A stretch of 64,000 nt of DNA from Neofusicoccum parvum (taxonomy: Eukaryota; Ascomycota; Dothideomycetes; Botryosphaeriales; Botryosphaeriaceae), in contig CP087206.1 of the NCBI GenBank assembly GCA_020912385.1, forward strand, positions 620,001 to 684,000. Direction: 5' to 3'. Positions within the stretch are counted from its first letter, which is position 1, and each line of letters starts with the position of its first letter. The position numbers and the translations under genes are program-made. Positions 1-10,500 of this stretch are shown here, piece by piece. The notes below the pieces were generated by a model, which worked only from the letters and a program-made list of their open reading frames with translations, searched no databases and was not told the origin of the DNA.

Positions 1-2388
1 TCGTCCCGGCTGCCGAGCACGGCCGCGCGCGAGGACAGCGCTTGTCGAGACGCGCGACGGCGGCCTCAGATGAGCAAGGTCGCTCCGCTCGGCTTGAGCT
101 TGGCCTCTGGCCGCCAGAATGAGGCATGTGAATTGCCTCATGCGGTGTGAAGTCGGCTGCCGCGTGCCGAGACGGCCCTTCTTGCACTCGACGGCGGCGA
201 AAAGCTGTGACGCCAGGAGCATCTCGAACACCAGGTGGCTGCCGCGAACGTCGGCGGCGGGTTTCTATCTGTCACGTCAATACGAGCAGCTCTGGACAGC
301 GCCAGGTGCACAGTCGAAGTGCGCATGGGGTTCACGGCGGGCGCTGCTGCAACCCCACGGGCTCAATTGCATTCACTGACGAGGATGTTCCTCTCTGTCG
401 CGTCAAGAGCTACGTGAAGATCTACTGTACTGACCTGTTTCAAGGCCGCACGCGCTTTCTGCTTCTCTAAGCCTTCTCTGCACTGGCCTCCCGATTAGGT
501 AGCGGAAACTACTCAACAGCACAGAGTCTAGGTACAGTACGGGGCGCGGGAGGTCTATTTCTGTTTCTAAACGTCTAGCCTCAACTAGCTACTTCACCAC
601 CGCCGCCCTCAAACCTAATTCTCAGGTACCCGCCTAGCGTCCACACTTTTCCATGCAACCCTCGAAAGGGGAAAGCCAATGCACATTATTTCCGCAACAA
701 GATCCCGCAAGCTCCTGGGCACATATTCCAATCCTAACGTCCAATATCGCCATACCGCCTGATCTGAACTAATCCCAGCACCAGGAACGAGCTCAGTTGT
801 GATTTCCCCACGACACTGCCTCTTCACACAATATGAGGACTTTCAAAAATTTCACTCGTCCAAACATCAATGACCTCACCCCGACGTTCTGAATCACCGA
901 CCTGCCAGACTACTGCCTGATCCGGCCATGGCCCGCATCAGAAACCCCATGCAGCCGGCGGTCTCTAGCATAGCCTCGAGTTGCCCCTCGGCCCGCTGTT
1001 TCAGAACGTGACATCCCCTTCTGTCCTAATCCCGGCTGGTGTTACTCGTACCTCCTGTTCCTGGCTTTGTCGCTGTCAATGCGTTGGAAACCTCGGCAGC
1101 GGTGTCCCTACTTACAGCGCCTGCGGTCTCTCTCCCACTCCAAAACACTCCGTGTGCTTGGCATTCGTCGATCGAGGGGAGAACATGTTTTCGATGACAC
1201 CCTGTCGGGGGAAACGCAGGTCAGATTACGAGATTCGTGCCGTCTGCCGCGTCGGGACAATTGCTCTATTCCGCGGTCGTTCGCAGTTATGCTCAACAGT
1301 TCTTCTCTTGAGCCATGTCAGTCCAGGCATCAAGATCTTGGCTCCACAGCTATTTACACCCTTGAATATTTTGGGTAAAATTCTGTGCTAAGGCTGAGGA
1401 TTATGACTGAGCTGCTGCACGGTTGGGTAGGCAAGCGCCTCGGATTGGGGAAATGTCGACCACACGATTGCGCACTAGTACTAGAGGTTAGCCAATATTG
1501 GCACATCTGCTTGTACAAGGGTTTTCTGTTAGCAATTTCTGTGAGCCCCTTTAACATGCAGGATCTATATTTGTGACTTGAAAGTGCTACGAGCCGCTCC
1601 ACGCCCTGTCATCGGGTCGACAGCAAAGAACTGCGGGATGTCCTGAAGGGTAGGTAAGTTGGTCGAGATTGAGTACGAGAGTAAGAATAATCAGGCAGAA
1701 TGATCCATGTGATAAGGACAGCTCATCTGAAGAGTACCTTCGTGCCTTGAATCAAGGCCCTTGCTATCAAATTGACGGAAAGAAGGGGGGACCAGGGGGT
1801 GTTTGTTCTCAGCCTCATATAACACCTCAGACGATCTACCACCTTTCACGAAAGGAACCTTGCTGAGACAACTTATATACTCACTGAAGATCTTCGAAGC
1901 AAGGTACTCCGTTCTATAGCCCGGGGTTAACTTATGAAAGCTGTGTTAGTGTGGTAGTGGACCCAAAAGAGCCGCCACCGGGCGGAGACACGCCTGCCTT
2001 GCATGATGAGGATTCCGCCTGGTCTGATGCAGGATGACCACGATATTCCTTTCTGATCCTTAGTGTCTGGTTTGGTGCAAAGCATGGCGATAGTGCAGCC
2101 TATGGTCTTTAGTACAGGCAAGTGCTTTGGTAGGTGCCAAGATTTCCATCAGAGGCGCGGTAAATGTGGTCAGAGGCTCCTCCATAACTGATGCAGGGTA
2201 TAATAGTATATAGTAGAGCCTTCAAGGCTGTAAAAACTTGTTAAAGACCAAATGACTAGTGGCGCCTGGCTTTAGGGACTCGTAGAAAGAGAGACTGTAT
2301 GGAGTGTACGGGATGAAAATCCCTCACTTCACCTGAGTCGGGGTATACTTGCGTTTTTGAACGTCCAGCACAGGACTCTCAAAGCCCA
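1..2388. other. gene-free stretch
   Basis: I see no convincing gene here. Open frames are all under about 140 codons, lack a recognisable domain, and overlap each other on both strands without consistent coding character. The first 400 bases are GC-rich and the rest is mixed in composition. It may hold UTRs or a decayed gene, but nothing can be named. Confidence 0.6.
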
Positions 2389-3292
2389 CTATACCCAGCC
2401 CGATATGCCCGAATCGAAAGGTCCCTCCTCTGGCTTCTCTTGCGCCATCTTCCAACCCTCACTCTCTTCGCCAGAGATTGATATGCCCAACCCGATAGGT
2501 CCATCCTCCATCACCTTCCGCACCCTCTCCCAGCCCTCCCGCCTCCTCCAAAACCTCTCATCCATCTCCAACAGCGCCTTCAACCACCTTTCCCTCATGC
2601 GCGGCGCCGTCGCACCCAGCACCTCATCCGCCGCCATACTCAGAAACGTCGTCTGCTCCAGATCCGCCCCCCTTAAAAACCCCACCACCTCATCATCCTC
2701 CGCCACATCCCTCGGCATATCCTGTCGCCCGCACATCAGCATCCCTTCCGCGAACAAGCGAACCCCAACCGCCCCGCAGCCTTACCAGAAAAACCCCCCT
2801 CCGCATCTCCCCGCAGTGCGTCTCGCACTCCCGCCCCAAATCCGCCACCCGCCGCGCCACCCGCGCGACCGCGTACTCCACCCCGACAAACCCGTCCTCC
2901 CCCGCCCCCGCCCCCACCCCCTCCACCAGCGCCCCAACCTCCTCGATCCCGCGCGCCAGCTTGCGCAGCACGGCCGCGGCGCCGGCGACGCGCAGCGCGG
3001 CGATGGCGAGGCGGGGGCGGACGGCGCGCAGCCGGCGCCACGGGACGTCGATGGCGAGGCGCGCGGTCAGGGCGACGAAGGCGCGCAGCTGGGCGGGCGC
3101 GAGGCGGTGCGGGGGCGTGGTGCGGAGGGCGGCTTCGAGCGGGGCGGCGAGGGCGCGGTAGGCGCGGACGGTGGCGTGGCAGGTGGTGAGGGCGGTGGCG
3201 GAGTTGGCGAGGGCGGCGAGGGTGGTGGTGGGGAGGTCGAGGGGAGGGTTGTGTGGCGCGAGGGGAGGGGCGGGAGGGGCGTGGTTGGTCAT
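2389..3292 (-). CDS. hypothetical protein, two exons, 279 aa
   Basis: Exons are 3292..2786 and 2721..2389, separated by a 64-bp intron (2722..2785) with a GTAAGG donor, a CTGAT branch-like site and a CAG acceptor, phase 0. Splicing joins GVFL to DMPRDVAEDD. The first 169 residues are alanine- and arginine-rich and probably helical; the second exon is acidic, with WLKALLEMDERFWRRREGWE and an unstructured tail. I recognise no domain, signal peptide or membrane segment. The reverse strand is preferred because both exons keep one coherent protein style, whereas the overlapping forward frame becomes a glycine/arginine low-complexity string. The ATG at 3292 is the first in frame. Function unknown. 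Confidence 0.6.
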
Positions 3293-3942
3293 CGTGTCGT
3301 GGTGTTTTGGGGGCAGGGGAGCGAAGTGTGCTCGGTTGCTTGGTGTGGGAGGTAGTTGATAGGATGATTGTGTGCTGCGCTCAATCGATGGCTAATATAG
3401 TTTGCGTGGTTGGACTTTGTAGCAGCGCTGTGGCTTGAGTCGATGGTAACTTGTTGAGACTAGTGCCTGCCGAATACGGCTACTGGGTCTGTTTTGAGGG
3501 CATTCAACCGGACTCCACTTGTCCATTCACTGACGTATCTTCTAGGAAAGACTCACTGGATTGGTGCTGGGCAAAAAAGAAATCTCACCAACGGAGAGAT
3601 CAGACTATCCGTGCTCTTCATTCCTTAACACTTCCGCTAGTGATAGTTTCAACAGGAACATGTTGGAATAAAAACGGCCAGCCCATGTGTCCGACGTAAA
3701 GGTCCAAAAGCCTGTTTAGACCCTCAGTAAAAGATAACACGCAACACCCTAAACTGCTGGACCCCAGGCCCCCATTTCCAGTCCGTAGCCGAGAACCATT
3801 AAGCCTCCCTGATCACCAAACTCCGAACGCGAACCGAAGAGACGATGATATTGAACCATGAAATCGATCTCCCAAACCGTGTGCTACCAAAAAAAGTCCT
3901 CCTAAAGAAACCAAACTTTCGTAACTCTTAGTTTTCTGTGCG
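3293..3942. other. intergenic, no gene seen
   Basis: This 650-bp stretch lies upstream of the 279-aa gene and downstream of the large reverse-strand gene at 3943. It should hold the promoter of the first and the 3' UTR of the second. I see no supported coding sequence. Confidence 0.5.
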
Positions 3943-6843
3943 CTACCTCCCAGACGGCCCCCTCCTCTCGTCGAGACCAAGATTCCACGAATCCAAGAAT
4001 GAATCCGCTGCATCCATGGCCGAGTCCAGATCAACATCATCCAAGCCCGCTTGCCTCTGAGCCGGTTGCAGAGACGAGCGTTGCGGGCTTTCGCTTTGGC
4101 TCTGACCCTGGCTTAAGCTTTGGCTTCGGCTCTGCGTTTGGGACTGTGCTCGACGATACTCTTGGCGCAGCGCGTGGCTCGATGCGGTGGGAACTGGCGC
4201 GGACGACGACGGTTGAGTCGGTCTCGAGAAACTTTGGCTTGACTGGCTGGCGCCACGAGTTCCAGAAATGAAGCGAGATGGGTTGAACTTGAAGCTTGAA
4301 GTCAAGGTGGGATTGGAAGAATAAGGCTTTAGGCCAGAGGATGGTTGCTCTCGTGAAAGGCTTAGGAATTTTGGCGTGGGAGGTGTTGTTGACTTGTCAA
4401 CGAGAGCTATTTCAGTAATCGTGGTATCGCCTTCGACGCCTATTTGAGCTGCGAGATCTTCCTCCCTGGTAGGCTTCTCGGGACTTGTAGCTTCCGTAAA
4501 CTTCAGAGGCGAGGCTGCTAAACTGACTCTCTTCCGTTTCTTCGTGGTCTTCTTCACTGTACTGAATATGTATGGTGATGCACCATTGAGTAGCTCTTGG
4601 GTGCTCACAGGTGGTGGCGCAAGCTTCGGATGATTTTCAGCCATAAACAACTGGCCCTTGTTGAAGTCATTGAACGGCGTGACTGCAGTGATCTCTACGG
4701 GCGTCTGGGAGGGTGGAGGTGTGCTGGTTCTGGCCTGTGAACTAGCGATCTTCTCGGGCGAGGACCTAGGCATCTCCTTCGCAGGCGACCTGAATTGTTG
4801 GTGGAAGTCTTGTTGAGCATAAAGAATAGCAGCTTGTGTTGACAAGTCCCGAGTTGGGCTGATTTGACCGTCGTTGTTCTTCTGTTCGCCGGGTGTAGAA
4901 TCATCCTGCACTTTTCCATCAACACCAGTGCCAGCAGCGACAGGGTCGACAGTATGAGGTTCCGGATTCGGCATTTCTGACTGCTCCATTGGCAAAGATT
5001 CAAACGTCATCAAACGAGCCCTTCTCTTTTGCGCTACTGTGCGTTTGGTTAGCTGGCTTGTAGGCTGAAGCTTCGGTATATTTTCCATAGGGTCCGTGAG
5101 CTTTCGATAAGCAAAACCAGGGGAGTTGGTAGTAGTTGGTGAAGCGTGCAAAGGGTGGGTTCTCTTGGATTTCTTGGGATTCATCAGCGTCGATGAAATG
5201 CGCTTCTCTGTCGATTGCACGATAGCTCCCTTTAAAGGCGAGTGAGTCGAAATCTTGTTCTCGGCGGATTTTAGGATACTGTTTTCTTGCCCTTCCAGGG
5301 CTCTTCCTACCGCGCGGAAGGAGTCTTCATCATAGCGCACATCACCTGCAGCCATGACAATAACACCCTCGCCTCCCCGGTGGAGAGACGGATGCATCCC
5401 ATCTGCTGGGTTAGCATTGTTTGTTGTTGACCTGACACCCAGAACAGGACGACCTGCAGGAGTGGTGCTCACGACTGGCTCAGGATGCCCAGCCGCTTGT
5501 GATGAGAAGCGTTGATTGATGGGCGTAAATCCACTGGGATGTCTTCGATCCTTCTGATAGGATTGGCGAGCTGGAGTGCCATCAAAAGGACCATCATAGC
5601 CTGAATCCGCTTTGGCTGGCGATGGAGCTGTTGCAGATGGTATGTCTTCTCGGGTCGTTTTGGGGGCTTCTTTATTGTTGGAAAAGACTGGTCTCGGGAG
5701 GGAGCCCTCTTTCAGATTTACATGCGATGATGATGGGACGCCAGTCTCGTCCGTCGTGCTTTTGAAAGCGCTGCCTGGCTCATGGCATCTCTTTGAACGA
5801 TTTGCTTTGCTCGCGAAGGGTTGTTGCAAAGGCGGATCTCGAGGTCGAGCAGAAGTCGATGCTGCATCCGGTGGAGGAAGAGAGCTTTTTTGAGAACAAT
5901 CCTTCGCAACTATATTGCTATGACGAACGAAAGAAGAGAAAGAAGGATTTCCATTTTCGACTGCGCCGCGAGGACGCCTCTCTGGCACTAGCGACCTGTG
6001 ACGCTCGGATCTTGGTTTAGGTTCGAGTTTGGCCGTAACACCCTGCTGGTTAATTCCGGGGCGCTTCCGCGGCTGCCTTGTAGGTGTTGGGGGCCCCAGT
6101 AGGTCTGGTTGCCTACCCATCTCGGGCACATGCACAGGAGACATCTCTGGGGTCCTGGCAGATGCGGGAGCGGGAGATCCCAGCCGACTGAGCCACTCAT
6201 CAGTGAAACTGCTGCGGATTTCTCTCGACCCATAGTCTCTACTCCTGGCAATATCTTCAGCATCGTCTTGAGGGTCTGCACCTGCAGTCAGGTCAACGGG
6301 CCGATCCGGACTCTTCCCAAGACCATCTTTTCGCAACTCGGCGCCCTTTTCTTCCCGTTTCTGTTGCAATTGTCGCCGTTGCTCCCTTCTTTCGCCTTTA
6401 GCCTTCCTTCTTTCTGCTTCTACGCGCTCGGTCTCAGCCCTTGCTTGGTACTCTCTTTGTCTCGGGTTGACTGCCGGAGGTTCGCGATACGTCGGACGTC
6501 TATGCTGCCGATCGATAGGGTTCGCACGAGAAGAAACCTCCCGGGAATGCTGTCGTTCTCGACGACGAGCTGCAGCGGTCGATGCTGCAGGTCTGGACGA
6601 GGGATTGCGAGATTGGGGCTTCCTCTTGGCCCAAGGGTTCTGCCATTTGGCGTTGAAGGGGCCTCTCAGAGCGGCCGTCTGAATGAACGGTGCAGAGCCG
6701 TCCAAGTACTGGTTTGCGACACCTTCGATGCGACGTCGCTTCGCCGCGCGCTGCGGGGTGTCGGCTTCAAATTGGTCGTCGTCGATGGCGTACGGCTCGA
6801 CGGTCAACGCGGTAAAGACCGGATGGCTGTGCAAGGTTGCCAT
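3943..6843 (-). CDS. large disordered nuclear-type protein, 966 aa, unknown function
   Basis: One uninterrupted frame of 966 codons starts at the ATG at 6843. The only part that looks conserved is the N-terminus, about residues 1-75: a basic AAKRRRIEG nuclear-localisation-like patch followed by RGPFNAKWQNPWAKRK, a block I associate with uncharacterised ascomycete proteins. The remainder is Ser/Pro/Thr/Gln-rich and probably unstructured, with a charged RQREYQARAETERVEAERRK coiled-coil-like segment near residues 125-165 and a Ser/Gln-rich repeat near the C-terminus. No catalytic motif, signal peptide or membrane helix is visible. It is transcribed away from cdc11, whose ATG lies 702 bp off. A nuclear regulatory or structural role is inference only. 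Confidence 0.75.
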   Translation of the reverse strand: MATLHSHPVFTALTVEPYAIDDDQFEADTPQRAAKRRRIEGVANQYLDGSAPFIQTAALRGPFNAKWQNPWAKRKPQSRNPSSRPAASTAAARRRERQHSREVSSRANPIDRQHRRPTYREPPAVNPRQREYQARAETERVEAERRKAKGERREQRRQLQQKREEKGAELRKDGLGKSPDRPVDLTAGADPQDDAEDIARSRDYGSREIRSSFTDEWLSRLGSPAPASARTPEMSPVHVPEMGRQPDLLGPPTPTRQPRKRPGINQQGVTAKLEPKPRSERHRSLVPERRPRGAVENGNPSFSSFVRHSNIVAKDCSQKSSLPPPDAASTSARPRDPPLQQPFASKANRSKRCHEPGSAFKSTTDETGVPSSSHVNLKEGSLPRPVFSNNKEAPKTTREDIPSATAPSPAKADSGYDGPFDGTPARQSYQKDRRHPSGFTPINQRFSSQAAGHPEPVVSTTPAGRPVLGVRSTTNNANPADGMHPSLHRGGEGVIVMAAGDVRYDEDSFRAVGRALEGQENSILKSAENKISTHSPLKGAIVQSTEKRISSTLMNPKKSKRTHPLHASPTTTNSPGFAYRKLTDPMENIPKLQPTSQLTKRTVAQKRRARLMTFESLPMEQSEMPNPEPHTVDPVAAGTGVDGKVQDDSTPGEQKNNDGQISPTRDLSTQAAILYAQQDFHQQFRSPAKEMPRSSPEKIASSQARTSTPPPSQTPVEITAVTPFNDFNKGQLFMAENHPKLAPPPVSTQELLNGASPYIFSTVKKTTKKRKRVSLAASPLKFTEATSPEKPTREEDLAAQIGVEGDTTITEIALVDKSTTPPTPKFLSLSREQPSSGLKPYSSNPTLTSSFKFNPSRFISGTRGASQSSQSFSRPTQPSSSAPVPTASSHALRQEYRRAQSQTQSRSQSLSQGQSQSESPQRSSLQPAQRQAGLDDVDLDSAMDAADSFLDSWNLGLDERRGPSGR

Positions 6844-7545
6844 GGTGGAGTCAAGCGGCAGTCGGCGGTTCGAGACCGCGACATAGTTTGGGAGATGCAG
6901 CAGAGCGTGGTCCGAGAGTTGGAGAAGCTGCCGGGATCGCGAGAGGCGGCGGAGTGCGTCGGCGGAGTGAGCTGGCGGCTGCAGTGAGAAGACGACCTGG
7001 TGGCGCGCTGCGGGCGGGTGCAGTCACCGCCGTCCTCAGCTGGCGAACGGAGCTGGTGCGGGCAAGGGCTGGAGACAGCTCCTCGGGGACTGCGGCATGT
7101 GCTGGCGGCGACGAGGTGGTGCGGGGGACAGACTTGTCGCTGTCGAGCTGCACGTCGGGCTGGGCCTGCTCTGGTGGAGCGTGCGTAAAGCTCGACAGCA
7201 GGGCGGCTGGCGGCGTGGTTGCTGCGACAACGGGCGCCGACCTCTTTGACTGGCCGCCTTGTGCCGTCGTCCCCACGAACGCGCGAGTCTGTGTGCAGCC
7301 TTCCCATCGCACGTCAGTTTGATCGACGCGATCTCGAGGCTCTGTTTCCCTGCGCGACACGGCTGCTTTTATCACCTGCAGCTGCTCCCCGCAGAGCCCG
7401 CGTTTTCCATCTCGCTGCATCTCGCGCAGCCCATCTCCCGCGCCCGCTAATCGTGTCAACAACGCCCGGCGGAGCAGTGGCCACCCTATGCCGCCATCCA
7501 CGCCGTAGATCGTCAACACCGCAAATTGCAGGAACCACAGCAGCC
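6844..7545. promoter_or_regulatory. divergent intergenic region, 966-aa gene / cdc11
   Basis: This 702-bp GC-rich stretch separates two outward-facing genes and must carry both promoters and 5' UTRs. The cdc11 frame stays open upstream of its ATG back to 7219, so an N-terminal extension cannot be excluded from sequence alone. Open frames on both strands here have no recognisable domains. Confidence 0.6.
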
Positions 7546-10500
7546 ATGTCGCAACCATGGCTGGACGATCTCTCCGAGGACTGGGACGACCGTCCGCCCT
7601 TCTCTTCGCCGCCGCCTATCCTCGAAACCCCCCACAAGCTGCCCGTCACTCGAATTCCGCGTCTGCAGAGCTCGCCTGCACTGGCAACCGTGCTGAGCGG
7701 CGACTCCCCAAACAACATCAGCCCGACCAGGCCCCTCCCCGGCAAGCGCAAAGAAGCCCTCGCCGAGCGCACAAACAGCGACAACAACATCCTCACCACC
7801 ATCTCCAATGGTTCCCCGTCGCGCTCCGTCTCCGCCACGTCAACAGGCTCCGTAGTGCAGTACGACACCGTCGAAATAAAACCATCCAGCTCGTCACCAA
7901 CGCGTCCGAAAAAGCTGCAGGACACGCCCGAGTGGAAGAGAAGACTGCTGCAGGGCAAGATGGGTTACGGCGATCAGAAGGATCTGTTCAGCCCCATGGG
8001 CCTGGAGAACATGTTCCAGCCACCTACAGAAGCTCGCTCCTCGCCAATCGTCAAACGGAAGAGCGGCTTGTCTGCGCTCAAAGACAGCTTTGCGATACCC
8101 TCTAGCCCACCTCCATGGCCGTCGCAACTTTCCCAAACCCGGAGTTCGCCTGTGAGAAACAGTGTGCGCTACAACATGAACAGCAGCGCCCTCAATGGCA
8201 ATGCTGGCTACGATTCCGCACCAGATGAGCCTGCCGAGAGCGAGCCCGACAGTGAAGATGACAATGTGTCGGAGACAGGTTCGGAAGTGCGCCATGGTCG
8301 ACCGGAAGAAGACGACAATGCGTCAGAACAAGGCTCAGAGGTGCGCCATGAGCGGCATGCGGAAGACGAGGCCCGGGACGCGTCGTTTCAAGAGTCAAAT
8401 CCTCCACAAGACGCGTCAGAAGTCGAGAACGAGTCCGAGTTCGGTCGTCCAACAGCACTCAATATGTCGTCGGCTCAAAAATCTCGAGTTGTGAGCGGCC
8501 AGACCGAGCTGACTGATGACAGCTTCGGGCCTGTCTACGTCACCAGACACAGAACAGAAGATGGCGGCGTTGAATACGCCGCAGTTGACCTCTCGAAGTC
8601 TGAACTGGAGAAGATGCGGAACCCTTCGGCTGAGGGAGAGGCGTCACGTCAGTCAAATTTCGGCGAAAGCTTACACAGCTATGGCTCGTTGCGTTCAGAA
8701 CCTCTACCCGAGGATCTTCCAACGGGAACACCTGAACAGCTCACTGTTGGTGACTATGTGAATCTCAAGCGAGGAGGCTTCTCTTCCGATGGGTCGTTTA
8801 GAAGTCGTCCACTGAGTCCCTCCCCACTTGGTCGGAAAGATTCCAGCTCTGGCATGGAGGAGGCCGCCTTGCTCGGTAACCCAAGTGAATCAGCCCCAGT
8901 CTTGGAGAGGCCGCCGACCCATCTACGACACCAGTTTATGCCTCGCCACTCGAGTCCTCCAATGTCACCGAGAACACCCGCCCGTCGTCCAAATTCGTCT
9001 TACCTGCACCCAGACAGGCCACAATCTTCCAGCAGTCCTCTGAAATTGTTCGGTGACCACGACACTTTCACTGCCAACAAGCTCCAGCGCAGAATGAGCC
9101 AATTGGAGGACACACTTTTCCAGGAGGAACATGCCGCAGAGGCTAGAAGAAATAGTGCCGGTGGGGCCGTAAAGCTCCGTCTGGACACTCGACTACCTTC
9201 AGTGGAAGAGGCCAGCTTCCAGAAGCCAAGTGCTACTGAGAACGACTTTGACTATTATGAATCAGACAAAGGCATTGACCATTCTTTCCGCGAGTCTGCC
9301 GGCAGCTATTTTGGCCGTGGCGACCTGGACGATTATCCTTTCCCAAATTCATTCCAGAATTCTCAAAACTCTCAGCAATCGTCACAGGACCCTCCGGCAG
9401 AGGAAGATGATCGATCTGGATCTCCACCTCCTGATTCTGCCCCTCGATTCCAGTTCAGCCTGAACGATGGCATGCTGCAACAGACGATACACACCAAACG
9501 CAAGCTTTCCAGACATACTGTGAAAAGTTGGACCACGACCGTTACGAATAAAGATTCCATCAAGATACCCAAGTCTCCCAGAGCGGGAGCTAGACGTGCC
9601 CTGGCTGCTCACGATGAGATAGAACAAACTGAAGGAAAACGGCCACCAACCTCGCCCTTCAAGAACCCCAGTGCGAAGCGACGTCGGACTTTGCTTGCGA
9701 TGGATATGGAAACTCGTGAAGATGATGTGCCATACGCGATCGAGAATGTCCGTGAGCCGTCTCGCTCGCATCTAAGGCGAAGAAGCCAAGAAACCCGCCT
9801 CGAGAGGCGTCTGCACTCCGCTAATCCGGACTACATTGCAAGGAGGAATGCTCTTCGTCCTCGCAACCCCACTCCGAGCCAGCGCAGGCGCGAACAGATC
9901 CAGGCCGACATTCTAGAAGCGACTGAGGCATACTTGCACAGCTCTCCCAAGGGACTGCAGGCCATCCAGGAGCATCTCGAGAGCCCGGATTCCCGCGAGC
10001 GTTCTTCCTACGACGAGGACGAAAGAGCGGTGGCAAGTCAAATAGCTGCCTTCTCAATCAAGTTCCGTCAGGGAATGAAAGATGAGGATCGCAAGCGGTC
10101 CGTCACAACTCAGGATTTCCTTGACGAAGCTCGTTTGATCATGGACCACATCCGCCAAAAGGGCCGGCCAAACAGCGCGTTACAGAGCCTGGCGGAATCC
10201 GGTGGGGAGACCCCAACTCACATGAAATCCGACTTCGACTTGCTCACCGTTCCCGACTCTCCACTCGAATTCTCAAGACCTCCGAGCCGTGAAGGCTCAA
10301 AAGGGGGCTGGCGGAACCCCGGTGCTTCGATGCAGAATGCTCGTGTCGTGAGTCACCTGCGGAAATTCAAAGAAGATGATGGCGAAGACTTCATGGCTTC
10401 GAGCTTCCGCTCGTTCAATGTCCAGCAACTGGAGGAGAGGACTCAGGAAGACAGCGATCTTTTCCAGAGCCAGTCTCCTGACATTCGCATCCTGACGAAT

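Noticed and set aside
2357..3355. 332-codon forward frame
   Set aside because: It turns into Gly/Arg low complexity; the reverse strand gives a spliced protein with a consistent frame and good splice sites.
6851..7558. 235-codon reverse frame with a hydrophobic start
   Set aside because: It lies across the divergent promoter and overlaps the start of cdc11; only the first residues look like a signal sequence and the rest is random-looking.
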